Shown: piece by piece, positions 17,929 to 33,252 of the stretch
Position numbering within the stretch: position 1 is the first letter of the stretch
Layout of the letters: each line of letters starts with the position of its first letter
Origin: Cacajao melanocephalus
Taxonomy: Eukaryota > Chordata > Mammalia > Primates > Pitheciidae
Reading direction: 5' to 3'
NCBI GenBank assembly: GCA_963573385.1
Contig: CAUYLG010061992.1
Location: 1 to 64,000 of the forward strand
Length of the DNA stretch: 64,000 nt
The notes under the pieces: model-generated
Database searches by the model: none
The model's input: the letters and a program-made list of their open reading frames with translations, nothing else
What the model was told of the DNA's origin: nothing
Position numbers and translations under genes: made by a program

Positions 17929-18219
17929 GCCAGACATGGTGGCTCATGCCAGTAATCCTGGCACTTTGAGAGGCTGAGGCGGATGGATCACAAGACCAGC
18001 CTGGCTAACTAAACACAAAAAATTTGTATTCAGCCAGCTAAATACAAAAATTAGCTGGGAGTGTTGGTACGCACCTGTAATCCCAGCTACTCAGGAGGCT
18101 GAAACAGGAGAATCACTTGAACCCATGGCGGGGGGGGGCGGAGGCTGCTGTGAGCCAATATCACACCACTGCAGTCCAGCCTATACAACAAGAGCAAAAC
18201 TCCATCTCCAAGAAAAAAA
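17929..18219 (+). mobile_element. Alu (second of array)
   Basis: Dimer with a shortened left arm and a run of G at 18129-18138. Followed by gatttttagg, repeating the spacer before it. Confidence 0.9.
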
Positions 18220-18230
18220 AATGATTTTTA

Positions 18231-18531
18231 GGCCAAGGGTGGTGGCTCACACCTGTAATCCCAGCACTTTAGGAGGCTGAAGCAGGTGGATCACCTGAGA
18301 TCAGGAGCTCAAGACCAACCTGGCCAAGATGGTGAAACTTTGTCTCTACTAATAATACAAAAATTATCTAGGTATGGTGGCATGCGCCTGTAATCCCAGC
18401 TATTCAGGAAGCTGAGGCATGAGAATCACTTGAACCCTGGAGGCAGAGGTTGCAGTAAGCCAAAGTCATGCCATTGCACTCCAGCCTGGACAACAACAGC
18501 GAAACTCCGTCTCAAAAAACAAAACAAAAAA
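18231..18531 (+). mobile_element. Alu (third of array)
   Basis: Full dimer with an (AAAAC) tail, followed by gatttttaaacg. The repeated spacer shows successive insertions at one target. Confidence 0.92.
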
Positions 18532-18545
18532 AGATTTTTAAACGT

Positions 18546-18836
18546 TTTTGGAGACAGAGTCTCACTCTGTCACCCAGGCTGGAGTGCAGTGGTGGGGATC
18601 ATGGCTCACTGCAGCCTTGACCTCCTAGGCTCAGGTGATCCTCCTACCTCAGCCTCCTTGAGTATCTGGGACTACAGGCACACTACCAAGCCCAGCTAGT
18701 TTTTTTTTTTTTTTTTTTTGCACAGAAGGGGTTTTACCATGTTTCCCAGGCTGGTCTCAAACTCCTGGGCTCAAGTCATCCACTGGCCCCCACTTCCCAA
18801 CATGCTGGGATTATAGGCATAAGCCATCAGTCCTGC
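18546..18836 (-). mobile_element. Alu (fourth of array, inverted)
   Basis: Full-length, opposite orientation, only about 14 bases from the preceding Alu; contains a 19-T run at 18701-18719. Confidence 0.9.
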
Positions 18837-19300
18837 CCTAAATTTCTAATGTTAACTGCATTAGTAACCTAGAAAGCAGCTATTTACAACCCTGCTCTAT
18901 CTGTAGATTTTGTGTGTGTATGTCTGTGTGTATGTAGGTTTTAATACAGGAACTATCTCCTCACTCCTAATGTTGATGATATTTCTGAAGGATACTTTTC
19001 TAAAACACACACAATTTAAACAGAGTACAGTTATTTTCAGGACAACACAATTATTTCCCTTCCTTGGCTCAATTTTCATATCATCCACATTCAGAATGTT
19101 ATTTACCTTAAATGTTTTTGATATTCCTAGGTATAAAACCAGTTACTTAAGAACACTGAGCAAAAATATTTATTACATATAATAAGCAGATTTTTTTTCT
19201 ACTTTATGGGCAAAAATTACATTTCCACACAACAAAATTAGTGTTGGTTTAGTTAACTAGAGCTGGTGGCTAAGACACGATGCTACAATAAGACTAAATT
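18837..19300. other. Intronic sequence with a short (TG) patch
   Basis: No exon recognised; TG-rich patch at 18908-18938. Confidence 0.5.
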
Positions 19301-19903
19301 GGCCAGGCACAATGGCTCACACCTGTAATCCCAGCACTTTGGGAGGCGGAGGCAGGCAGATCACCTGAGGCCAGGAGTTCCAGACCAGCCTGGCCAACAT
19401 GGTGAAACCCCAACTGCACTAAAAATACAAAAATTAGCTGGGTGCAGTGGCTCACTCCTGTAATGCCAGCACTTTGGGAGGCTGAAGCGGGTGGAACACA
19501 AGGTCAGGAGATTGAGACCATCCTGGCTAACACGGTGAAACCCCGACTCTACTAAAAATACAAAAAATTAGCCGGGCATGGTGGCGCGCACCTGTAGGCC
19601 CAGCTACTCGGGAGGCTGAGGCTGGAGGATCACTTGAACCCGAGAAACGGAAAGTGTGCTGAGCTGAGATTGCACTATTCACTCCAGCCTGGGTGACAGG
19701 GTGAGACTCCATCTCAAAATAAAATAAAATAAACAATACAAAAATTAGCCGGGTGTGGTGGCGCATACCTGTAGTCCCAGCTACTCAGGAGGCTGAGGCA
19801 GAAGAACCGCCTGAACCCAGGAGGTGGAGGTTGCAGTAAGCCAAGATTACGCCACTGCACTCCAGTCTGGGCAACAGAGCAAGACTCTGTCTCAAAAAAA
19901 AAA
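19301..19903 (+). mobile_element. Outer Alu split by a second Alu
   Basis: Left arm 19301-19436 and right arm 19741-19903 belong to one Alu with target duplication ACTAAATTG / GCTAAATTG. Confidence 0.9.
19437..19735 (+). mobile_element. Inner Alu nested in Alu
   Basis: Complete Alu with an (AAAAT)n tail in the linker of the outer one; the phrase ATACAAAAATTAG is duplicated. Confidence 0.9.
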
Positions 19904-20496
19904 AAGGCTAAATTGACCATTTGATCACTGATCCTATCAATTAACTTTCATCTATTGCAGGGTCACAGGCAGCATCAAAACCCCTGCCGGTCAGTTCTTT
20001 AGTGACAAGGAACATCAGCCAAAAACAGCTGGATCAGCACAAATCCACTATCACTACATTCTATTTGTCAACTTTCCCAACAAATCACGTTAAGAGCTAT
20101 CATCCTGGGAGAGTGCACTAATAATATACCCAAGGCATCCTAAAATAAGTGATAATCTAGCAAGAAAAAGTGTAAAATCTATTTTAGATGCTAAACTGAA
20201 GAAATATTTTAAAATCTAAGTTCATTTTTATTAAATCAATATTTATGCTTTAAATTTCAAAATGTCACCACATCAAGTTTTGAGTCCCACTGCTAAAACA
20301 GACACTGATAGCAGTAACATTTTTCTCTTTTCAACTGGAAGAAATGTATAAAATATTTAAAAAGACAACTGCTCCCTTTAATCTTTCAGCTTTAATAATA
20401 TGTATCCTTTTACCTTTATATAGCAATTATAATTTGAGGAATTTGTACCTTCAAATTACAATAAAAAATCATTTTGCAAAAGAGAGAGCAATCTAT
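19904..20496. other. Intronic sequence, nothing recognised
   Basis: About 590 bases without recognised repeat or exon. Confidence 0.5.
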
Positions 20497-20803
20497 TTTT
20501 TATTTTTATTTATTATTTTTTTTTTTGAGATGGAGTCTCACTCTGTCGCCAGGCTGGAGTGCAATGTCAAGATCTTGGCTCACTGCAACCTCCGCCTCCC
20601 AAGTTCAAGATTCCCGCCTCAGCTCCCGAACAGCTGGGATTACAGGCGCACGCCACCATGCCCACCTAAGTTTTCTATTATTCGTAGAAACAGGGTTTCA
20701 CCATGTTAGCCAGTATGGTCTTGATCTCTTGACCTCATGATGTGCCCGCCTTGGCCTCCCAAAATGCTGCAATTACATGCATGAGCCACCATGCATGGCT
20801 ATT
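20497..20803 (-). mobile_element. Alu
   Basis: Full dimer; T-rich start with TTTA units. Flanks ctattttttatt and ctattttatctt fit the target duplication. Confidence 0.9.
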
Positions 20804-21241
20804 TTATCTTACTAGTAATAATTTCAATCCACTTTTCCACCCTCAAACTTCTCTTCTGACCTGCAACTCCCTATCCATAATATGCTGCACAAGGCAAGGG
20901 AATTACCGCCTCAGTCCTTTAGGTTTTGCCTCTCCTAGAGATTGCGCATTCCAAAAAGAAAAAAGAAAAAAAAATTATGCAGTATTGGGAGGGAATAAGA
21001 AAAAAGAAAAGATTGTGAATTCCCTGAGAACAGCATTGCTTCCTCCAGTCCTCCTTGGTACCATTAGTGCACTACAGAATGTAAATTTAACTACATGATA
21101 ATAATTTCCTCCAAGATTAGCCTCTCCTACTACCTAGACTATGAAACTCTGTAGACACTAGGTATGTACCATCCCCCCTCACACAGTTCTAGGCCAAAAA
21201 AGACCTTCAACTGTAGCAAAAAATTGAGCAACTAACTGAAC
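20804..21241. other. Intronic sequence, nothing recognised
   Basis: Low-repeat stretch; no exon recognised. Confidence 0.5.
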
Positions 21242-21287
21242 CTTTTTTTTTCTTTTGAGACGTAGTCTCACTCTTGTCGCCCAGGCC
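21242..21287 (-). mobile_element. Very short Alu stub
   Basis: Only the last 40 or so bases of an Alu (T run, gagacgtagtctcactcttg, cgcccagg) before unrelated sequence; extreme 5' truncation or deletion. Confidence 0.75.
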
Positions 21288-21587
21288 TGAACCTCTGAAT
21301 CAGCAAAGTACCTTACAAGCGGACATTTGTATTTTTTTGTATTAATCTTGCTTACATTTCTTTCCTAGTAGCCATACTCAACTGTCTTTCGAGGGAACAG
21401 GATTATACTGTGGTTCATTCTCAAATACAAATGTTGTCTACAAGATAATAATGTCTAATCACAAAATCTCACTACTGTAATCAACAATGTGGCCATTACA
21501 AAATTTATGAACCTATAAAATTGTAACACCTGTTTTTAAAAATTTACACTAAAACATGAAAATGCTTTCCTATATAGCTGATGTTAA

Positions 21588-21873
21588 GGTGCCTCACGCC
21601 TATAATCCCAGCACTTTGGGAGGTCGAGGTGGGTGATCACTTGAGGTCAGGAGTTGGATACCGGTCTGGCCAAAATGGTGAAACCCCATCTTTACTAAAA
21701 ATACAAGAATTAGCCGGCTGTGGTGACGGGCGCCTGTAGTCCCAGCTACTCAGGAAGCCGAAGCACGAGAATAGGTCGAACGCGGGAGACTGGTTTCAGT
21801 GAGCACAGATGGGGCCACTGCACTCACAACTGGACTACAGAGCCAGATTCTGTCTCAAAAAGAAAAGAAAAAA
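21588..21873 (+). mobile_element. Alu, slightly 5'-truncated
   Basis: Starts at aaggtgcctcacgcc; diverged dimer ending in (AAAAG)n. Confidence 0.88.
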
Positions 21874-22559
21874 GATGCCTGGAGAGATGGAGGTGGGAGC
21901 AAGAAAAAAAAACAGGACTGTGAAGAAACAGTTTAACATATTGCTTCCATTTCCACCTTTATCCCAAGAGAATTTAAATGGGAAAGAAAAATAATGGAGG
22001 CAGAACCCATAATTCAAAGTAATCATTAAAAAAAAAAAGCAAAAGATGCTGGATTTTGCAAACTGTGCATTTTAACCTGATATCCTTTCAAGTGATTTTT
22101 AAAGAATGATTTTTTTAAAATCCATAGAATATTTTGCTTCACCCAGAAGCAGCTGGATCACATGTCACCCAATATCCCCCGCCTCCACACACACACACGC
22201 TGCTACCACTATGAGCCCTGTGCCAAACGATCCATCACGGTAAAAAAAATTAAACCAGGAGGTTCATCTTCCCAATTCCCTCTAAGAAACAGTGATAGTC
22301 CGTCGTCCTCCTACCCCCAGGAAAATTTTCTAACGGGACTAGAGGGAGGAGGGAATCAGTTTATCATCATTCTCCATAGGGAGAAAAATGGCATTAACTT
22401 TCAACAAGAGACCACTGCTCTTCCACCGTATCCCTTTTAGAACATAAAATATTAAGGGCTTTTGAAGCATTCACAGGAATAGAAAACAAGTCTGAAGCAC
22501 TTCACTCTGCAGCAAGATAGCCCCTTAAAAATCGTCCATTATTTGGGGGATGGAGGTAA
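21874..22559. other. Low-repeat flank of the CpG island
   Basis: No Alu in the last 690 bases before the CpG island on the intron side; a short (CA) patch at 22187-22198. Typical repeat-poor promoter flank. Confidence 0.6.
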
Positions 22560-22918
22560 CCCGTCAAAGCCCGCGAGACCCCTACCCTAAGGGGGAGTAG
22601 GATTCCGTCAAACAGAAAATGCCACTCTCCACCCCCTCCGCCATCCGGAGCGCTGACCCGCGCGGAGTGCGGGGGCGGCCGAGGGCAGGGGCGGCGAGGA
22701 GGCGGGCCGGGACACACGCACCGCGCCGAGGACTGCTTCACGGCTTTTAAAAAGGTTTTAAAGATGCAGTTTATCCAGCCGGAGGATTCCCACCCATTCA
22801 CCAGCCCCAGCCCTCACCCAGCTCCCCACCCCCATCGGGGGCTCCACTGGGCCGTGTCCCCGCAGCGGCCTCGGCCCCACGCCCCAAGGCGAGCGGCTCC
22901 CCACTCGGGGGTCCCCTA

Positions 22919-23293
<375 letters not shown>

Positions 23294-23660
23294 TCACCGC
23301 GGCGACGGCAGGCCGGGCGCGCGCACGCGCGCTCCCCTCTCTCCGCCCCCGGGCGCCCGAAAAAGATTCCCACCCTCGCCCGCGCCGCCGGCCCCTCCCC
23401 CACTTCCGGCGTCTCCTAGCGACGACTGGGGTAGGGGCCGGGAAGCGCGCGGGAGTCGGTGGCGCTGTTAACCCTTCTGTCTCCCGCCGACGGCTGGAGC
23501 GGCTGGAGAAGCCCTCACCTCTCGGCGGCCTTTGTTAGCCCGGCGGGAACGCCTCAGCCAGTTTGGCTGGCTTCCCGCCGGCGCCCTCCAGGATTCACCT
23601 CGGCGCTGTCCTCACCCTGGGGCCGAGCCCCTGTGGGGGTCATCGGCCTGGGGAACTTCT

Positions 23661-24699
23661 CGAGGCTTTTCTCCCTCTGCTACTGATGGGAGACCGAAGG
23701 AGGGCACAGCTTTAGCTCTTGGGACCCTCCTCCGTGAAAGATCACACCTCATCAAGACAGAAATAAAGCTCACAAACTTCCACGCAGCTTTCAGTGCCAC
23801 CTGACTTCATTTTTCTCAAATTTGACCTCATCCTCTTTGTTGCAGTGAATTGCAGTTTCCTAACCCCAGTTTTCCTGCGCTCCTGCCTCTTTGCACTTAC
23901 CACCAATGCCTTTCTCTCCTGCCAGGTTAGCCCCTTTCTCTTCTGGTTTGCGGTCCCCTGGGCCTCAGCTTTTTATGTTTGCCATTTCGATGATTCGCTT
24001 CCTCACTCACAACCTTTTCTGTCATTTATCTAATGCTGTCAACTTCGCTGTCCTTTTTCTTATTCATGGTTTCCGTATTTAAAATTTTGAAAACGATTTT
24101 GCTGGTAGTAATTGCCTTCTTCACGGGGCTGTTACATAGATAAAATCAACATTTATGTGAAAACGCCTTGAAAAAAGCATGAAGTGCTACAAAAATTCAA
24201 GGCAGGTGATTTTGCTCTTGCAGTTATAATTCTGTTTTTATTCTCCAGATACTGTGTCCTGTTTCCCTAAATCCAACTACCCCACACAATGTAATCTTGA
24301 AAAACTAAAACTCCTGACAATTGCTGAGATATGAAGCTGTGACCTTTATTTGTGCTGTGGAAAATCAAGGCTGACTCCCAGCAGTGCCATCTTAGACTTG
24401 TGTAGTTAGAACAAGATCCATTGTTTCAAGACTTGTTCTTAATCTGGTGATCTCTTGGCCCGCCTACAGTGAATTTTTTTGTTTCAGATGATGAGGAAAC
24501 TATGTTATACTTCCGAAAAAATCACTTTTAAACCATACCATTACAAATTTCTGGAGCAAACCCTAATGTTATCGTATTGGCTTCATGATGTATACTTTAG
24601 CAGAATGTGTTTTCACTGTGGAACCTAAATTAAAGGACATTGAAGACGTTGGTCTAGTCCAACTGGTTTTATTCTTAAGCACTTTAATCATCTTCAGTA
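23661..24699. other. Unique sequence upstream of ABI2
   Basis: About 1 kb with no Alu and no recognised gene; likely promoter-proximal flank. Plus-strand open frames in and beside the CpG island show no known protein. Confidence 0.55.
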
Positions 24700-24800
24700 G
24701 TAGTGGTTCTCAAACTTAAGTGTGATGAGTTTGTTAAAAATGAAAGCTGCAGGGTCACACACCCTAGAGATTCATTAGTTTGAGAGTATGAGTGATGGAA
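24700..24800 (+). mobile_element. MER5A-like DNA transposon fragment
   Basis: Contains agtggttctcaaactt and a remnant of the following MER5A text (tttgttaaaaatgaaagctg). Non-autonomous hAT (Charlie) relic. Confidence 0.65.
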
Positions 24801-25162
24801 ACGGGTAGTTACTTAAATGACACATCAACTTGCTTCAAGGAATAAGACATATGAATAATCAAGTGAATAAAACAAATATTAGATGAAGCAAACTTTTCTT
24901 TCAGACTAAACTTCAATGGATCAAAAAATACTGTTGAACTTGAAGAAGCCCATCAGTTGAGTTAAATGGTAGAATCTTCCCCCATCGTTACTTATTCCCA
25001 CCCAGCATTCTTTCAACTACTGCTTAGCAATTAGACCAATAAACAAATTTCCCTGAGGGATTGTTCATTATCCTAGAAATTACCTAGAAAAGATTCTAGT
25101 ATTTTCTTTAATTAGTGACAACTCTTTGGACCTCAGTTTCCTTATCAAGAAATCAAACGGTG
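24801..25162. other. Intergenic sequence, nothing recognised
   Basis: No repeat or gene recognised. Confidence 0.5.
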
Positions 25163-25410
25163 AGGCCTGGAACGGTGGCTCTCGCCTGTAATTGCAGCAC
25201 TTTGGGAGGCCAAGGTGGATGGATCACTTGAGGTCAGGAGTTTGAGAGCAGCCTGGAAAACATGGTGAAACCTTGTCTATACTAAAAATACAAAAATTAG
25301 CTGGGCGTAGCAGGCACCTGTAATCACAGCTACTCAGGAGGCTGAGGCTGGAACAGTGAGCAGAGACTGCCCCATGCACTCCAGCCTGGGCGACAGAGGG
25401 AGACGAAAGA
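25163..25410 (+). mobile_element. Alu with deleted right arm
   Basis: Dimer with a shortened right arm; flanked by AGAAATCAAACGGTGA and, after the purine tail, AGAAATCAAAGGGTGA. Confidence 0.9.
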
Positions 25411-25592
25411 AAAAAAAGAGAGAGAGAAAGAACAGAGAGAGAGAGAAATCAAAGGGTGAAACTCAGGTCAAGAGTTCTGAAAAGGAAGGGAGGGAGGGGG
25501 GAAGAGGAGGGAGGGAAGGAAGGAAGGAAATAAGGAAGGAAGGAAATAAGGAAGGAAATCAAAGGGTGGAACTCAGGTCAAGAGTTCTGAAA
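25408..25592. repeat. Purine microsatellite with a 110-base duplication
   Basis: (GA)n, then (GGGA)n and (GGAA)n tracts. A 38-base segment at 25445-25482 recurs almost exactly at 25555-25592, so the unit between (period 110) is duplicated around the purine tract. Confidence 0.85.
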
Positions 25593-25790
25593 CTTGAATG
25601 TGCATTGGAAAGAATCACCTGGAGGGCTTATTAAAACAGATTGCTGGACCCTACCTCCAGAGTTTTTTATTCAGTTGGTCCAGCCCAATTTATTAATATT
25701 ATGTTTAACAAGTTCCCAGGTGATGCCTATGAAATGGGCCTTCTGGCTCAAAGTCTGTGATTCCAAATTTCTGGCAGCTGGGAAACTCCA
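25580..25790 (+). mobile_element. MER5A fragment
   Basis: Reads like MER5A: agaatcacctggagggctta, ttgctggaccctacctccag, aacaagttcccaggtgatgc. Ancient hAT remnant. Confidence 0.8.
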
Positions 25791-26227
25791 TCTAAAGAGG
25801 TGCTTTGTACACAGCAGATTCTAAGATGCAAGAACATAAACACTTTGCTGCCACCAAGATTGGTTAAGCAAAAAAAGGATAACTACAAAATCTGTAACAC
25901 TGTATACTTACTAGGTTCAAGGATGAGATTGTGTACCTCATAAAAATCTTCCACTAATTCTCCATACTTGTTTAAGTTGATGAAGATAATTGAAATCTGT
26001 TCATTTTTACAATTTTTCAGATGAACTGGTATGATAAAGTACATTTTTAAGCCCTTAGTTACAATTATAACAATAGTAGGTACTTCACATGAACTTCTTA
26101 TAAACATAAATCAGCAAACTCATTGCTCTAAGAAGTCATATTTAAGAGCTTTAGTATGAGATTTTCAAAATTATACAAATCTAATACACCCACATATGAG
26201 GTTGTGAAGTTATAACCCACACTGCAC
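25791..26227. other. Intergenic sequence with a weak exon-like island
   Basis: No repeat recognised. On the minus strand 25996-25912 is open and bounded by ag| and |GTAAGT; see findings. No known gene. Confidence 0.4.
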
Positions 26228-26467
26228 TGGAGTGCAGTGGCGCAATCTCAGCTCACTGCAACCTCTGTCTCCTGGGTTCAAGCAATTCTCCTGCCTCAGC
26301 CTCCTGAGTAGCTAGGATTATAGATACGTGCCACCACGCCTGGCTAATTTTTTGTATTTAGTAGAGACAACGTTTCACCATGGATGGTCTTGATCTTCTG
26401 ACCTCGTGATCCACCTGCCTCTGCCTCTCAAAGTACTGGGATTACAGGTGTGAGCCACCGCCTGGCC
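26228..26467 (-). mobile_element. Alu without its A-tail end
   Basis: Starts inside the right arm (actggagtgcagtggcgc) with no T tract, yet TTATAACCCA is duplicated on both sides. Confidence 0.88.
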
Positions 26468-26587
26468 ATTATAACCCATCTTAAAACAATCTCTTTCTTA
26501 AATTTATTCCAGTGTTTTTAAAATTATTAGTCCCTTCTAAGTCCCATGTCATATAAGCACATCTTACCTTTAAAAACAGTAACTTCT

Positions 26588-26716
26588 AGCCAGACAAGGT
26601 GGCTTGTGCCTGGAGTCCTACCTACTCAGGAGATGATTGATGTAGGAGGATCACTTGATCCCTGGAGTTTGAGACCAGTCCTGGGAAACATAGACCTTAG
26701 TCTCTGAAAAAAAAAA
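26588..26716 (+). mobile_element. Old Alu fragment
   Basis: Diverged, internally deleted Alu-like monomer ending in A10 and T8. Confidence 0.65.
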
Positions 26717-26729
26717 TTTTTTTTAATGA

Positions 26730-27061
<332 letters not shown>

Positions 27062-27690
27062 TATCTCCTTTATAAGATAATGTTGCTGCTCATTTCAGGC
27101 TAAAAATTGGTCAAACAAAAATCAAGTTACAATATATATCATTGTATACTGACCTCCCTCATACCTTGGAAAATTCAAAATGTTCACATATTAATCAGAT
27201 AAATTCAGGATGGATACATTACGGAGAAAAGACCAGGGAAACAATGCTAAAGGCAGATACTAGTTTGAAGATTATTAAATTAATCTAGCTAAGAAATGAT
27301 GATCTCCAGGGAGAGGAGATGCAAAGAAATAGATGGAGTAATAAATATTTAGTAGGTAAAATCAATAGGTGAATGATTGAATATAGAAGTTAATGAAAGA
27401 GAGGGGTCAATATTGGTGGTAAGATTGCTGGCTTGGGCACTTGGGTAGTTGGTGGTGCAATTTACATATAAATTACATGATATTTCACATGCCTAGAAAA
27501 CCTCCAATTTACATTTATTTTCTGTATGTTTTGATCATTGTTATTAACAACACTGGCATACAGGACACTGTCTTAGGCTCTGTGTTGATATTATGCTACT
27601 CTAGGTAAGTTATTTAATGAAATAAAAGCCTGAAGTAGTATAGCATGTTTTACCCTCTCAAAAGTCTTTAATAGCTGTGGAGGGAGAGGG
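27062..27690. other. Intergenic sequence, nothing recognised
   Basis: AT-rich; no repeat or gene recognised. Confidence 0.5.
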
Positions 27691-27880
27691 GGTAAAATGA
27701 GAGTAACTAACATGCATTCAGTGCCTACTATGTGCCAGGCATTCATTCTACATTTCACATGAATTAATCTTCACAACTAAATGCAAAATAGGTTTTATGA
27801 TCCTCATTTCCAGACTCAAAAACCAAGGGTTAGAGAAACAAACTTACCAAATATACTTGGAAATCATGGAGTTAGCAATT
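27690..27880 (-). mobile_element. MIR-like SINE remnant
   Basis: Phrases gtgcctactatgtgccaggc, aattaatcttcacaac and cctcatttccagactcaaaaa follow the MIR consensus in reverse order. Confidence 0.6.
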
Positions 27881-27980
27881 ACACCTGTGTTTTTTTTTAA
27901 TGTTTTTCTTTTCCATTATACCATTCTGAATCACATTTATACTTTAACTCTGTAAATGCAATACTTTAATAATGCACATA

Positions 27981-28333
<353 letters not shown>

Positions 28334-28361
28334 TTAATTAAAAAATAAAAGGTTAATTCCG

Positions 28362-29232
<871 letters not shown>

Positions 29233-29510
29233 GCCTGTAATCCCAGCACTTTGGGAGGCCGAGGCAGGTGGATCACCTGAGGTCAGGAGTTCCAGACCAG
29301 ACTGCCCAAAATGGTGAAACTCTGTCTCTACTAAAAATACAAAAATTAGCTGGGTGTGGTAATGAGAGCCGATAATCTCTGCTACTTGGGAGGCTGAGGC
29401 AGGAGAATCACTTGAATCTGGGAGCCAGAGGTTGCAGTGAGCCAAGATTGCACACTGCACTCCACTCTGGGCAACAGAGTGAGACTTTCTCAAAAAAAAC
29501 AAAAACAAAA
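29233..29510 (+). mobile_element. Alu, 5'-truncated with clear TSD
   Basis: Begins at cctgtaatcccagcac, lacking the first 20 or so bases; (CAAAAA)n tail; target duplication ACACATAAAGTAG on both sides. Confidence 0.95.
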
Positions 29511-29701
29511 ACAAAAACACATAAAGTAGAATAAATGAAAGTATCGTTAGAGTAAAATAAAAACTAAAAAAGCAATCCTAGTAAATATAAGAATTAAATA
29601 TATGATCAATGTAACATTTCAAATCAAAGGAAAATAAAGAGTACTAGAACAACTAGATAACAGGAAAAAAATGTTAGATCATGATATAAAAATAAATACC
29701 A

Positions 29702-30045
29702 GGCCAGGCACAGTGGCTCACACCTCTAATCCCAGAAATTTTGGAGGCCAAGGCGGGCAGATCACCTGAGCTCAGGAGTTTCAGACCAGCCTGGGCAACA
29801 AAGGAGATCCTGTCTCTACAAAAAAATAGAAAAATTAGCTGGGCAGGTGGCATATGCCCGTAGTTGCAGCTACTTAGGAGACTGAGACGGGAGGATGGCT
29901 TGAGCCTGGGAGGCAGAGGTTGTAGTGAGCTGAGACTGTGCCACTAGCCTGGAAGGCAGAGGTTGTAGTGAGCTGAGACTGTGCCACTGCACTCCAGCCT
30001 GGGCAACAGAGCCAGACCCTCTCTCAAAAAATAATAATAATAAAC
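29702..30045 (+). mobile_element. Alu with 43-base internal duplication
   Basis: Right-arm segment 29903-29945 is repeated at 29946-29988 with one change; tail (AAT)n. Confidence 0.9.
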
Positions 30046-30059
30046 AAGTAAATAAATTC

Positions 30060-30880
<821 letters not shown>

Positions 30881-30959
30881 AGAAAATAAAGGTAAATATA
30901 TAACATTGAAATGGAAAGGATCTCTCTGAATTATATTTGAAAAAAAGAAAATAAAAATG

Positions 30960-31340
30960 TTAAACTTTCATATAATTTAAAATAGCACAAATAATAGTTA
31001 AAAAAAAAGACAATCAGGAAAATGTCTGATGTTTATGATGAAGGGTTAATGTTCTTAATATATAAAGAATACATAAAAAGCTCTTAGAAATCAACAAGAC
31101 AAATACCCAATAGAATAAAGGACATAAACAGGCAAATTTACAAAATAAGAAATACAAATGGTCGATAAATGTGTCTAAAAAAGGTTTTATATCCCAATAA
31201 TCAAAGAAATGCAAGTAAAATTAAAAGATAACATTTCTCACCTATCAGATTGACAAAGATCACAAAGCATGACAATACCAACCATACACACTCTGAATTT
31301 AATTTGATATAGCCTTTCTAAAAGGTAATTTGTAAATGTA
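30960..31340 (+). mobile_element. L1 ORF2 fragment
   Basis: Old L1 text: ctcttagaaatcaacaagac, ggacataaacaggcaaattt, aaagaaatgcaagtaaaa. Confidence 0.75.
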
Positions 31341-31342
31341 TA

Positions 31343-31389
<47 letters not shown>
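31341..31389. repeat. (TG)n microsatellite
   Basis: About 20 TG units with TATA interruptions. Confidence 0.93.
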
Positions 31390-31391
<2 letters not shown>

Positions 31392-31457
31392 CTCTGAATG
31401 GCAGAATTGTATGGTTTTTTAGTTTTATTCATCTTAATTTCTCTAAAATGAACATAG

Positions 31458-31794
<337 letters not shown>

Positions 31795-31858
31795 CAAACG
31801 TGGATTATTTTTCTACAAGTCCAGTGAGAGTTTTATTTCCCCAAACTAGAAAGGAGAC

Positions 31859-32147
<289 letters not shown>

Positions 32148-32291
32148 AGAAAGGATGCTTTTATTAATGTAACCCAAGATGAATTATTTTTAGTAATTTT
32201 ATCATCAACTTGATTTAAGTTATCTGTTAGATAATTATACAGTACTCTGGAGAAATGCATATAGAGTTTTTTCATCAGAAATGATGTGACT

Positions 32292-32582
<291 letters not shown>

Positions 32583-32693
32583 GACCAAATAACTTTTTTT
32601 TTTAAGTCTTACTCTGCAATACAACTGTGCAATACAGGATTCCATGCTTTATAGCTGTGTGAATACAATTTTTTTTTGGGGGGGTGGCCTATT

Positions 32694-32976
32694 TATTTTT
32701 GAGATGGAGTCTTGATCTGTTGCCCAGAATGGAGCTATGATCTCAGCTCACTGCAACCTCCACTTCCTGGGTTCAAGCGATTCTTGTGCCTCAGCCTCCC
32801 CAAGTAGCTGGGATTGCAGGTGTGCATCACCACACCTGGCTAATTTTTGTATTTTTAGTAGAGATGGGATTTCACCATGAAGGCCAGGCTGATCTCAAAC
32901 TCCTGACCTCAGGTAATCTGCCTGCCTTGGCCTCCCAAAGTGCTGGGATTACAGGCGTAAGCCACTGCACCTGGCC
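32694..32976 (-). mobile_element. Alu
   Basis: Full dimer; flanks acaattttttt and acaatattttt. Confidence 0.92.
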
Positions 32977-32979
32977 ACA

Positions 32980-33252
32980 ATATTTTTGTTTTTTGAGACA
33001 AGGTCTCACTTTGTCACCTAGGCTGGAGTACAGTGGTCTGATCTTTGCTCAGTGTAGCATTGACCTCCCGGCCTCAAGTGATCCTCCTACCTAAGCCTTC
33101 AAAGTATCTGGAACTACAGGCACGCATCTGTATTTTTGCAGACAGACTCTCACTATGTTGCCTAGGCTTCTCAAACTCCTGAGCTCAAGTGATCTTCCTA
33201 CCTTGGCCTCTCAAAGGGCTGAGATTATAGGTATGAGCCACCACACCCACCC
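32980..33252 (-). mobile_element. Alu (old)
   Basis: AluJ-like dimer with a deletion around 33120. Confidence 0.88.
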
